A DNA stretch of 64,000 bases from Nostoc sp. FACHB-280 (GTDB lineage Bacteria; Cyanobacteriota; Cyanobacteriia; Cyanobacteriales; Nostocaceae): contig NZ_JACJSD010000001.1 of the NCBI RefSeq assembly GCF_014697615.1, positions 124,001 through 188,000 on the forward strand, written 5' to 3'. The notes under the pieces were generated by a model. It saw only the letters and a program-made list of their open reading frames with translations. It had not been told where the DNA came from and did not search any database. This document shows, piece by piece, positions 28,101 to 35,368 of the stretch. Each line of letters opens with the position of its first letter. Positions within the stretch are counted from its first letter, which is position 1. The position numbers and the translations under genes are program-made.

Positions 28101-30514
28101 GCGGTCGGCCCTGCCAACACCACCTGAGTCGGTGAATTGAAGTTAGCAATGGATACTTGCGGATAGTGCTTCAGTATCGGCTCGATTTTGTTGATGTCCT
28201 CTTTGACAGCCAACATTGTACCGGCATCATGGTCTGGGTCTTCTGGTGCAGCCATCGCTTGACCCCTAGCTTTCACCAAGAACAAGTAATCTTGCTCACT
28301 CAACACACCCGCAGCCCACAATGCAGTTAGTTCACCAAAACTGTGTCCAGCGACGAAATCAGATTTGAAACCAGCTTTTTGTAGGATGGAATATAACCCA
28401 GCACTGAATACACCAATCGCAGGTTGAGCGTATTCTGTACGTTGCAATGCTGCAACTTGAGCATTTTTCTCTGCTTCTTCAAAGGTTGGGCGCGGGAAGA
28501 CAATTTCTGAGAGTGGCTGCAAGTTATCTTTTAGCAACAAGCTATCCATGTAACCATGCAAACGCTGCATCTCAGGGAAGTTCATCACCAATTCCCGACC
28601 CATTTCTAGGTATTGGGAACCTTGGCCAGAGAACAGTGCAACAACTTTACCGCCTAATTCCATCCCAGAGGCGCGGTAGTAAATACCTTGGGGATGTTCC
28701 CAAGATGCGGCTGAACCTTTGAGTTTCAACCAGTCGATGCTGATTTGCAGCAACTTGCAAGCTTCTTGTAAGTTCTCAGCGACAAAGCCAACTCTAGCCG
28801 CAGTTTGAGGAATTTCTAGAGATTGACTATCTTGCACCAACTGAGAAAAGTGTCTGTCGCCGCCTTCTGATTGCAACTTCCATAAATCTGCTTCGCACTT
28901 GCTGAGTAGTTGCGCTGGGTTTTCAGCAAACAGCAGAATTTCTTGGGGTGTGCTGTGTATGCGGTAAGGCTGATTTTGTCCCGCTTCGTATTCTTCTAAA
29001 ACTACGTGGTAGTTTGTCCCACCAAACCCGAAGGAACTTACACCCGCACGTCTTGGTGCTTCGCCTTCTGCACGTATCCAAGGTCTGGTTTCAGTATTGA
29101 GATAAAATGCCGAGTTGTTAATATCGAGTTTGGGGTTCGGCTCAGTAATATTAATGGTTGGCGGTAAAATTTTGTGATGCAGTGCCAAAGCCGTTTTAAT
29201 TAAACTTGCCGCACCCGCAGCCGCTTTGGTGTGTCCGATTTGGGATTTCACACTACCTAAAGCGATGTGCTGTTTTTTCTGGTCGTATTCGCCAAAGAAG
29301 TCTCTTAAAGAACCGAATTCGGTTGGGTCGCCTGCCATTGTCCCTGTACCGTGGGCTTCCATTAGACCGACGGTAGCAGGAGAGAAACCAGCATCTTCGT
29401 AAGCGCGGCGCAAGGCGGTTACTTGACCTTCTTTGCGGGGTGCATAAATACTCTTGTAGCGGCCATCGCTGGAAGTACCGATGCCTTTGATGACGGCATA
29501 GATTTTATCGTTGTCTCTTTCTGCATCTTCTAGACGCTTGAGAACAATCATCCCGATACCTTCACCCAACATCATCCCATCAGATTTCGCATCGAATGGT
29601 TTAACACTTTCACTGGGAGACACCGCCGGGGTTTTGCTGAAGGAGATGTAAGCCATGATGGTGTTGTCGGTATCTACACCACCAGTCAGCATCATATCAG
29701 CACGATGTTCGACTAGTTCGCTAATCGCTAATTTCAACGCACCGAAGGAACTAGCACAAGCCGCGTCAACTACACAGTTAATCCCGCCGAAGTTCAAGCG
29801 GTTGGCGATGCGTCCAGCCACAACGTTAGCCAGCATACCAGGGAAAGCGTTTTCATCCCACTTGACGTAGGCAGCTTTAATTTTGTCAACGATTTTTTTG
29901 GTATCTTCGTCAGACAAACCACTGCTTTTAAGAACCTTTTCCCAAATCGGATATTCTAACCGTGCAGCTAGTGGCATTCCCAATTGTTTAGCCATAGCCA
30001 CACCGAGAACTACCCCAGTTGTTTCGCGGCTAAACTCACGAGATTCACCATAACCAGAATCTTCCATTGCTTCTTTCGCAACTACCAAACTTAGTAGCTG
30101 TGAAACATCAGTTACTTCTAAAATGCTGGGGGGAATACCAAATTCCATCGGGTTAAAATCAACCTCTGGAATAAAACCGCCGCGTTTACAATAGGTTTTA
30201 TCTTCTGGGGTTCTGGGGTTGGGGTCGTAGTAATCTTCTACGCTCCAGTGGGAGGGAGGAACATCAGTAATACAATCGATTTTGTTAATGATATTTTGCC
30301 AATATTCTCGCAAATTTCTAGCTTTCGCAAATAGCGAAGCCATACCCACAATAGCTATAGGATTTTGTTGCAATTGTCTGTTAAGTTTGTTAATCGACAT
30401 TGGTTTGTCTGTCGTCATCTTTTTTTCCTCTATATACCGAATCAAAGTTTTTTCACAACTGTTGATCTGGGCTTCTAATTCCGCCAAAGCAGTATCAATT
30501 GAATAAGCAGACAT
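25106..30514 (-). CDS. hglE: HglE: heterocyst glycolipid synthase (KS-AT-ACP-ACP-half KR)
   Basis: A PfaA-like multidomain synthase of 1802 residues. KS (~50-490) has Cys253 in VVDAACASSF, EAHGTGTMAGD and SQIGHTKAAAG. AT (~640-930) has Ser725 in GHSFGELTAL. Helical and Pro/Ala/Val-rich linkers follow, then two nearly identical ACPs with Ser1377 and Ser1509 (both LGIDSIKRVEIL). The end (~1590-1802) resembles only the structural half of a PKS ketoreductase; the catalytic half starts the next gene. An in-frame dispersed repeat encodes residues ~1022-1048. ATG 30514 gives an N-terminal helix without a good RBS. ATG 30418 (MTTDKPMSINKL) has GAGG 8 bases upstream and may be the true start. Confidence 0.92.
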   Translation of the reverse strand: MSAYSIDTALAELEAQINSCEKTLIRYIEEKKMTTDKPMSINKLNRQLQQNPIAIVGMASLFAKARNLREYWQNIINKIDCITDVPPSHWSVEDYYDPNPRTPEDKTYCKRGGFIPEVDFNPMEFGIPPSILEVTDVSQLLSLVVAKEAMEDSGYGESREFSRETTGVVLGVAMAKQLGMPLAARLEYPIWEKVLKSSGLSDEDTKKIVDKIKAAYVKWDENAFPGMLANVVAGRIANRLNFGGINCVVDAACASSFGALKLAISELVEHRADMMLTGGVDTDNTIMAYISFSKTPAVSPSESVKPFDAKSDGMMLGEGIGMIVLKRLEDAERDNDKIYAVIKGIGTSSDGRYKSIYAPRKEGQVTALRRAYEDAGFSPATVGLMEAHGTGTMAGDPTEFGSLRDFFGEYDQKKQHIALGSVKSQIGHTKAAAGAASLIKTALALHHKILPPTINITEPNPKLDINNSAFYLNTETRPWIRAEGEAPRRAGVSSFGFGGTNYHVVLEEYEAGQNQPYRIHSTPQEILLFAENPAQLLSKCEADLWKLQSEGGDRHFSQLVQDSQSLEIPQTAARVGFVAENLQEACKLLQISIDWLKLKGSAASWEHPQGIYYRASGMELGGKVVALFSGQGSQYLEMGRELVMNFPEMQRLHGYMDSLLLKDNLQPLSEIVFPRPTFEEAEKNAQVAALQRTEYAQPAIGVFSAGLYSILQKAGFKSDFVAGHSFGELTALWAAGVLSEQDYLFLVKARGQAMAAPEDPDHDAGTMLAVKEDINKIEPILKHYPQVSIANFNSPTQVVLAGPTAEIAKVRQTLQEQGYAAVPLPVSAAFHTSLIAFAQKSFAIATKSVKFNTAQIPVFSNVTGKPYPQDPTGMQRILETHLASSVLFKQEIENIYAAGGSCFVEFGPKRILTNLVKDILGDRPHITIALNPSTQKNSDRSLREAAVQMRVIGMQLKNLDPYQVQPTLPAEKKKTLSVRLNGINYVSEKTRNGFKEALESGHKVSLPAAPAPVVSATPEFSETNRIDAQAASRRVGREEREEEIRVLEGSGVSLQEIIKPEPAPEVAPITSLITEPTPEPEMNPAILSNQLAQETDMPTPENLVNYQRMLESLEYLLTQFQKNQSDNLQTHGQYLNHQMEYTKAFFQLMQQQNALFANAKSSQEVAQLKLVVMEGVERSMMQFHSQQGETLRIHEQYLLEQVEYAKNFFNLIQQQYSQLIAGGVAIEPTPVSDAPVSATTKIVAPTTPVVEPVAKNGNGNGNGHKPVETPVVPAPQPVAVAPAPVIETPAPQPVAVVPVSQPVAFTPAPIVETPAPVVQIPTPQPVAVVSAPVVAVPAVDVSDLDKNLLAIISDKTGYPVEMLELEMDMEADLGIDSIKRVEILGGLQEMYPDLPKPNLEELAEKRSIGDIITYLQSNSSGSASVGVAVLPAPAAPEMPVATTIPVVPVAPAPETVVIAETPVVEIVEDTTDYADIAQTLLNITSDKTGYPVEMLELEMDMEADLGIDSIKRVEILGAMQETYPNLPKPNVEDLGDLRTIGQIVDYLQRLVAGEKKKPDSNWDFQPVQVIDNVARRPAQLKILPLPDSLEFSLPEGHICLITDDGSLTTSHVVQTLCDRGWKVIVLSFPQAIIAQQAPLPAGVERITLADMSEELLQHKLSAIATNIGTIGSFIHIHPQAVEQDKAIVKHIFFVAKHLKKSLTETANYTRSSFLTVVRLDGAFGLEHNTNYGAIAGGLFGLTKTLRWEWPKVFARSVDLSPAIDAQKSAEHIIAELCDSNLYINEVGYGSHGRVTLKASVVK
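27371..27450. repeat. Dispersed repeat embedded in frame in hglE
   Basis: On the coding strand this reads GAAACGAACCGCATAGACGC, a block GCAAGCGGCTTCCCGCAGGG, GGGCGCGAAGAGCGCGAAG and AGAGTTTTAGAGG. The first, third and fourth blocks match intergenic copies at 18029 and 21574-21660. It is translated as a charged Arg/Glu-rich segment (ASRRVGREEREEEIRV) in a linker. Confidence 0.75.
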
Positions 30515-30557
30515 AGGACATAGACAGTTTTTAATTACTGTGGATTGTGAAGCTACA

Positions 30558-30571
30558 GTAGTCTGTGTTAC
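30558..30571 (-). promoter_or_regulatory. Candidate NtcA box upstream of hglE
   Basis: GTA-N8-TAC on both strands (GTAACACAGACTAC on the minus strand), 44-57 bases before the first hglE ATG. A weak TAATTA lies 20 bases downstream as a possible -10. If this promoter is used, the leader fits translation from the ATG at 30418 better than from 30514. NtcA control of heterocyst genes is established; binding here is inference. Confidence 0.45.
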
Positions 30572-30818
30572 CCGTCAAAAAGTATCTGTCTGTTGTGACA
30601 AGCAACTAGCTATCCTATGTATGAAGGCTAAATGCTTTTTTCCTAACAAACACTACACAATACAAATAGAGGTGAAGAATTAAGTTGGTAGAAATGTCAT
30701 TTGTCACTTGTACTGAGCGAAGCCGAAGTATTGGTCATTTGTCATTTGTAAAGTTTATAGACATAACCTAGTGACATTTATTCGCACCATCAGAATGAAG
30801 CTTTTCATACTTCATACT
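30572..30818. repeat. Intergenic dispersed repeats upstream of hglE
   Basis: At 30695-30740 there is a copy of the GTCATTTG/ACTTGTACTGAGCGAAGCC element, whose inverted copy lies at 35301-35345. At ~30805-30835 there are short CTTCATA heptamer-like repeats. No gene is seen. Confidence 0.65.
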
Positions 30819-31097
30819 TCATACTTCACACTTCTCTTGATATTGTGGTAGCAGGTCAATAACGTTGTTGAAACTGGTAAAATAATCTTGAAGCGCGTTA
30901 GCAGCTTGACCAGTAAATTCAAGCCATTCGTAATGGTAGAAGTTTTGTGTGATTGCATCAGGCTGGAACAATGGAAACTTAGGAGTAGCCATGAGGACAG
31001 AAACGCTTTTTTCTCCCAAGCTCGTTTGATTATCTAGCTTAACAGCAGCAACGTAGCTGGTATTAATGACAACGTTCTGTATCTTGATAAATGCCAT
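30819..31097 (-). CDS. Small conserved-looking protein of unknown function
   Basis: Not recognised with certainty. The product of 92 residues (MAFIKIQNVVINTSYVAAVK to QYQEKCEV) has no signal peptide or membrane segment. It has a beta-rich N-terminal half and an amphipathic helical end (GQAANALQDYFTSFNNVIDL). This layout resembles small cytoplasmic cyanobacterial proteins that I have seen as hypothetical. I chose the ATG at 31097 because the open frame upstream (to 31157) looks non-coding and the MAFIKIQ start is natural. No strong RBS is visible. It lies divergent to nothing obvious and downstream of a long repeat-rich spacer. Confidence 0.5.
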   Translation of the reverse strand: MAFIKIQNVVINTSYVAAVKLDNQTSLGEKSVSVLMATPKFPLFQPDAITQNFYHYEWLEFTGQAANALQDYFTSFNNVIDLLPQYQEKCEV

Positions 31098-31784
31098 AGC
31101 CAGTTTCAACGTCCAGGATAATATATTGTACGGAATTCGACCCAGAAAAGCTGACAAGTTCGTTACCGAAAGAACATCACCTCTACTTTAAATTTCACAG
31201 TAATTTGAAGAAATTAACCAACAGTTACAAGGTGATAGTGATGCGACTTTGTATAGTATGTTTCTCATCTTCAAGCACAATAAATGTGTTCTGTTTCCGT
31301 TGGGCTTTGAAGAGTTGAATTAATAAAAAGAATAACACACTTCACATAAACTAAATCATTTCTTCAAGGGATTTTAAGAAAAAAATCTGGCTTTTAGTAG
31401 ATGGCAATGTTAAACACAATATTGCATTCAAGTATATTTGCAAACTCATATTTAGTGGTTGTGAATTTACGCGATCGCTATCCAAAATCCAAATACAGCT
31501 TAATTTCCTAGCCATTAGCACCATCAGCATATTCCGTAGACAATCCATAAGCAAATACATGGGTATATATCCGATATTTTCAACGTAGCATCATAATTTG
31601 ATTCGACTTTTTGATGAATTTTTAAAATAAGGCAAAAAACAACACCAATAAGTTAGGAATCAGCAAATATTAAAATTTTAGAAAGTACAGTATAAACAAT
31701 ACTTTGATGACATTTCATAAATTACAAACATTTGAGTGTTGAAATGTATATCTGCTAAAAACGTTACAGAAAATCAGGTGTTCC

Positions 31785-31817
31785 AGATCCCCGACTTCTT
31801 TAAGAAGTCGGGGATCT
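31785..31817. repeat. Dispersed palindrome AGATCCCCGACTTCTT
   Basis: Perfect 16-bp arms around one central base. A second copy with a 3-base loop is at 39898-39932. Such hairpins recur in Nostoc-type genomes. Confidence 0.8.
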
Positions 31818-31911
31818 AACTTCTCACGAGTATTTCATGCTAAGTAGTACACAGAATTAAATTTAAAGCAAATCAAAGAAACCTGCTTGTTATCAAAAGT
31901 TTCTCCTACTA

Positions 31912-31961
31912 CCTGGTTGGTGAATCTCGACTTCGCTCGATTACCGCGAAGCCGAACCACT
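31912..31961. repeat. Dispersed hairpin repeat, 3' of the ParB-like gene
   Basis: Contains TGAATCTCGACTTCGCTCGA and TTACCGCGAAGCCGAACCA. It is nearly identical to the two copies at 52028-52143. The ParB-like stop codon follows directly at 31974. Confidence 0.75.
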
Positions 31962-31973
31962 GCCTTCTACTTA

Positions 31974-33326
31974 TCAAACACTCACCATTTTTTTTGCTAA
32001 CTTGCCAGTCAATTGCTGCCAACGCATCACGCCGCGATTAACCAATTGCTGATTTTCATCGCCAATAAAACAGATGCGTCCCAATCTTTCACAAGTAGCC
32101 AATATTTCACCATTCCCCATAAATGGTGCAATGATAAAATTATTGGGACTGGTGTAGAAATTTATTAAATAATTGACAACACCTTCTATACCTTCTATGT
32201 GAATTGGTGATTGGGGTTTAGCGATCGCATGATGTGAAAAAATGCCTATATAAAGGTTATTTACTAACAACTCATATTGAAATGGCATTTTGTTATGTTT
32301 GTAAAAATCGTAAATTTGTCCTTCAGAACGGAGGACAGCTACCACTCTGGCTTCGTCTACTAGATAATTATGTTGCCATGTAGAGGATACAGTAGCGATC
32401 GCCAGTGCTGCATCTGAAGGTAACAAATTCCGAAACTGTGAAGTGTAAGTATCGCCACAATAAACCAAATGTCTTCCCAACATCCATTCTTCACCAACTT
32501 TGATGGCGGGTTCTACATTGGCTTTGGTTTGCTCAATTGCTTGTTCTACCTGGCGTTGCACCTTTTTGATAGCTAATTTCGCTTCTTTCTCCGCCATAGC
32601 ACTTTTAAAGGCTAATATCTGTAACTCTTTTTGCTTTTTGTTAGCTTCTGCAATTAATTGTGTTTGCTGGATAATTGCTGGTTCATCTCCCTGTTTTTGG
32701 GCTAATTCCAAAGCTTTTTGTGCAGTTTCGGCTAAACTGCGTTCTTCGCTACCAGCCCTAGCAATTTTCAGTAGTATTGTAGGACTGTCAGCTAGAGATG
32801 TACCTTTAATCATCTGTTTCACATCTGGATGGATACTTTTAGCGATTTGCTTTCCATGTTGAAAAGTGCGCTCAGAGTATCCAACTTCCTTCGCCAACTC
32901 GATGGTTCTTTTAGGTGGTGAAATGGTTGCACCACCTTTGAGAGTATGTTGGTTATCTCCAGCTTTCGCCCGTAACCCCATCCGCTCTAAAATCTGGTCA
33001 CGCTCTAACCACAATTCTGAACGCTCCAAGGGTTCTAATTCATTGCGAATCAGGTTTTCGTCAATTTCTGCCAGCCGCGCTTGGTCAGCATCTTGATAGT
33101 TAACAACATTACATTCGATTGTTTCTAACCCCAAAAGCTGACAAGCTGTGAGGCGATGTAAACCAGCAACCAAGGTCAAATTCTGATCTACCGTGATGGG
33201 GTTGAGTAAACCATTGGCTTTAATTGATTCTTTTAACTCACTAACTTTATGAGCATTAACAGGACGGCGGTTAGCACCTATATGAATTTGATCGATAGCA
33301 ATAACAGGCATAATTACTGTTTTCAT
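31974..33326 (-). CDS. ParB-domain protein fused to a degenerate DNA methyltransferase domain
   Basis: A 450-residue fusion. Residues 5-110 form a ParB/Srx-type domain (GLHRLTACQLLG; DENLIRNELEPLERS). Residues ~110-200 are an HTH-like KorB/ParB region (LAKEVGYSERTFQHGKQIAK), and 210-280 a coiled coil. Residues ~285-445 follow the plan of beta-class DNA methyltransferases: EEWMLGRHLVYCGDT, then a region where DPPY should be but TVSS (312-315) is found, and finally APFMGNGEILATCERLGR at 400-417, resembling the FxGxG SAM site, with RWQQLTGK near the end. The catalytic motif is lost, so methylation is unlikely; SAM or DNA binding may persist. ParB-methyltransferase fusions are known in phages and plasmids. 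No ParA or prophage genes lie nearby. Confidence 0.7.
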   Translation of the reverse strand: MKTVIMPVIAIDQIHIGANRRPVNAHKVSELKESIKANGLLNPITVDQNLTLVAGLHRLTACQLLGLETIECNVVNYQDADQARLAEIDENLIRNELEPLERSELWLERDQILERMGLRAKAGDNQHTLKGGATISPPKRTIELAKEVGYSERTFQHGKQIAKSIHPDVKQMIKGTSLADSPTILLKIARAGSEERSLAETAQKALELAQKQGDEPAIIQQTQLIAEANKKQKELQILAFKSAMAEKEAKLAIKKVQRQVEQAIEQTKANVEPAIKVGEEWMLGRHLVYCGDTYTSQFRNLLPSDAALAIATVSSTWQHNYLVDEARVVAVLRSEGQIYDFYKHNKMPFQYELLVNNLYIGIFSHHAIAKPQSPIHIEGIEGVVNYLINFYTSPNNFIIAPFMGNGEILATCERLGRICFIGDENQQLVNRGVMRWQQLTGKLAKKMVSV

Positions 33327-33431
33327 ATAAGTTCAGTTAAAACAACCAAGATAACACGCGAAGTCAATTTCACACATTTTATTTAGTGAGTTGAAATCTA
33401 GAATTTTGTTCCTGAAATTTAGGAAAATGTA

Positions 33432-33495
33432 GCACCTCGACTTACCTCGACTTCGCTCGGTACAAGTCGCTCGGCGACCGGAGGTAGAAGGTGAA
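33432..33495. repeat. Dispersed hairpin repeat (second CTTCGCTCGG copy)
   Basis: The first 29 bases are identical to 7503-7531, followed by TACAAGTCGCTCGGCGACCG and a partial inverted end GGAGGTAGAAGGTG. Confidence 0.7.
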
Positions 33496-33803
33496 AGTAT
33501 TACTATTTGTAGCATTCATGTTTTTCAATTTTTCTCGCCTGTCTGACAATAACTATCTATACAATGTGTTTGAAATTACACAATTTTGGTAACAAATAAT
33601 CATGAAAATAATTCTTAAAATTTATCCCTATTCCCTACTCCCTATTCCCCATTCCCAACCACATAGCTGAGTCATTAAAAGCTAACTTAAGCAATGCCAA
33701 TCGGTTGACAAGAGTAAACAACTTTGCAATAATTGGACACAGTTTATCCAGATTTTCTAAACGCTTCATTTGAGGAAAACTAAATTTTTGGGTTAGCGTT
33801 ATC

Positions 33804-33845
33804 GTAATTTAGAATACTGGATTTGATAGGAAATTAAGTTAAAAC
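33804..33845 (+). promoter_or_regulatory. Candidate NtcA-activated promoter of the hgd operon
   Basis: GTAATTTAGAATAC fits GTA-N8-TAC exactly (33804-33817). After 22 bases comes TAAAAC, a fair -10. This is the canonical spacing of an NtcA-activated promoter, with a predicted transcript start ~210 bases before hgdB. Not tested. Confidence 0.55.
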
Positions 33846-34062
33846 TGAGAAAGATTTAGAGTACAGCCTTCTGTTAGTTATCCGCACAATTAATTATCAA
33901 TAGTGGTGTAAAGGCGTACAACAATTTCCATAGAAGTGTACAAAAAGTATGAAGTGTGAAGTGTGAATTATGAAGTAGAAGGAAATTTTTCATACTTCAT
34001 TTTTCAGCTTAATTATCGGTCATTTTGGCTGTTCCCTGGCATAGCACGATTGGAATAAAAAT

Positions 34063-35268
34063 ATGGCACTAAAAAGATACGGCCACTTGTTTACAAAACC
34101 CTTGAGTCGGTGGCAAATAATTTTGGCAGCTTCTATTACTGTAGCTGTGGCTGGGCTAGGAACTTTTTACACTGTTGCACCAAAATCAAACCGTGTCGCA
34201 GTTCAAACCACTCAAGCAACAACACCAAAACCCGCGCCTGTAAAAGTTGCAGTCACCGCTTTAGGACGTTTGCAGCCTGAAGGTGAAGTTACTTATTTGT
34301 CTGCGCCTAATTCTATCAACGGTGTACGAGTAGAAAAACTGTTGGTAAAAGAAGGAGATGAAGTCAAAGCTGGGCAGGTATTGGCGTATTTAGAAGATTA
34401 TGGGCGTGCCACAGCAGCCCTACAACAATCTTTAGATAAATTACAAGTTGCCAAAGCTAAATTAGCGCAAGTGAAAGCTGGGGCAAAATCTGGAGATATC
34501 GAGGCGCAAAAAGCCAGCATTGCGAATTTAGCATCTCAATTAAAAGGAGAAGTTGCCACACAACAAGCAACTATTAACCGCATCAAAGCGGAAGTTGATA
34601 ACGCTCAAACCGAAAACGATCGCTATCAGCAATTATACAAACAAGGTGCGATCGCGGCTTCTGTTGCCGACAGCAAAGCCTTACAACTCAAAACCGCACA
34701 GCAACAACTCACCGAAGCTCAAGCTGCACTAACTCGTACACAAAACACTCTACAAGACCAACAAAAAGAAGCGCAAGCCAGACTCAGCAGTATTAAAGAA
34801 GTACGTTCTGTAGATGTTGAAGCAGCACAAACAGAAGTTAAAAGTGCTGTCACAGCAATTAAACAAGCCAAAGCTGACTACGAATTAACATACATTAAAG
34901 CTCCCATTGACGGTAGAATTCTCAAAATTCATGCCAAAACTGGTGAAGTTATCAATACTTCTGGTTTTGCAGAAATCGGTAAGATATCGCAAATGTATGT
35001 AGTTGCAGAAGTGTATCAAACCGATATTCAAAAAGTACGTATAGGTCAAAAAGCATCAATTACCAGTGCTGCATTTGCTGGAAAATTGCAGGGAACTGTG
35101 AAAGAAATTGGTTGGCAAGTTGACAAACAAAGCATCTTTAGTCTCAACCCCAGGTCTGATACCGACCGCAGAATTGTAGAAGTCAAAATCTCCATTGATA
35201 ACCCCGCAGATAGTCAAAAAGTAGCTCGGATGACAAATCTGCAAGTGGATGTATCTATTCAAATTTAG
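34063..35268 (+). CDS. hgdB: HgdB: DevB-type periplasmic membrane fusion protein
   Basis: Links an inner-membrane transporter to an outer-membrane TolC-like channel. The 401-residue protein has one N-terminal membrane helix (about 18-38), a lipoyl/barrel-sandwich half (VTALGRLQPEGEVTYLSAP, VKEGDEVKAGQVLAYLED), a long coiled-coil hairpin (~125-270), and the returning lipoyl half (YIKAPIDGRILKIHAKTGEV) with beta-barrel. This is the DevB/HlyD architecture. It is followed by a DevC-like permease and an epimerase in the same order as hgdB-hgdC-hgdA (all5347-5345) of Anabaena, which affect the heterocyst glycolipid layer. No DevA ATPase is present locally. The ATG start is clear. Confidence 0.9.
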   Translation: MALKRYGHLFTKPLSRWQIILAASITVAVAGLGTFYTVAPKSNRVAVQTTQATTPKPAPVKVAVTALGRLQPEGEVTYLSAPNSINGVRVEKLLVKEGDEVKAGQVLAYLEDYGRATAALQQSLDKLQVAKAKLAQVKAGAKSGDIEAQKASIANLASQLKGEVATQQATINRIKAEVDNAQTENDRYQQLYKQGAIAASVADSKALQLKTAQQQLTEAQAALTRTQNTLQDQQKEAQARLSSIKEVRSVDVEAAQTEVKSAVTAIKQAKADYELTYIKAPIDGRILKIHAKTGEVINTSGFAEIGKISQMYVVAEVYQTDIQKVRIGQKASITSAAFAGKLQGTVKEIGWQVDKQSIFSLNPRSDTDRRIVEVKISIDNPADSQKVARMTNLQVDVSIQI

Positions 35269-35368
35269 TCAATAGTTAATAGTCAATAGTCAACATAACA
35301 AATGACTAATACTTCGGCTTCGCTCAGTACAAGTGACTAATGACAAATAACAAATAACAAATGAATCC
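35269..35368. repeat. Dispersed repeats between hgdB and hgdC
   Basis: At 35301-35345 lies AATACTTCGGCTTCGCTCAG and TACAAGTGACTAATGAC, an inverted near-copy of 30695-30740. It is flanked by AATAGTC and ACAAATA short repeats. It separates two genes that are probably co-transcribed. Confidence 0.75.

Larger units (their letters stand above)
31098..31973. other. Intergenic region with palindromic and dispersed repeats
   Basis: About 880 bases without a supported gene. It contains the 33-base palindrome at 31785-31817 and a CTCGACTTCGCTCGATTACC repeat at 31912-31961. The rest is AT-rich with no recognised motif. Confidence 0.5.
33327..34062. other. Regulatory spacer upstream of hgdB
   Basis: About 735 bases between divergent genes. 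It holds a dispersed repeat (33432-33490), a weak GTG-N8-TAC at 33566-33579, the GTA-N8-TAC promoter candidate (33804-33845) and short TGAAGTATGAAGTG repeats (33945-34008). No ORF is credible. Confidence 0.55.

Noticed and set aside
31351-31560. 69-codon minus-strand ORF
   Set aside because: No protein-like features, contains a HIP1 octamer, no RBS, and lies in a repeat-rich spacer.
33566-33579. Second NtcA-like site (GTG-N8-TAC)
   Set aside because: It deviates from GTA and has no well-placed -10; the site at 33804 is better.
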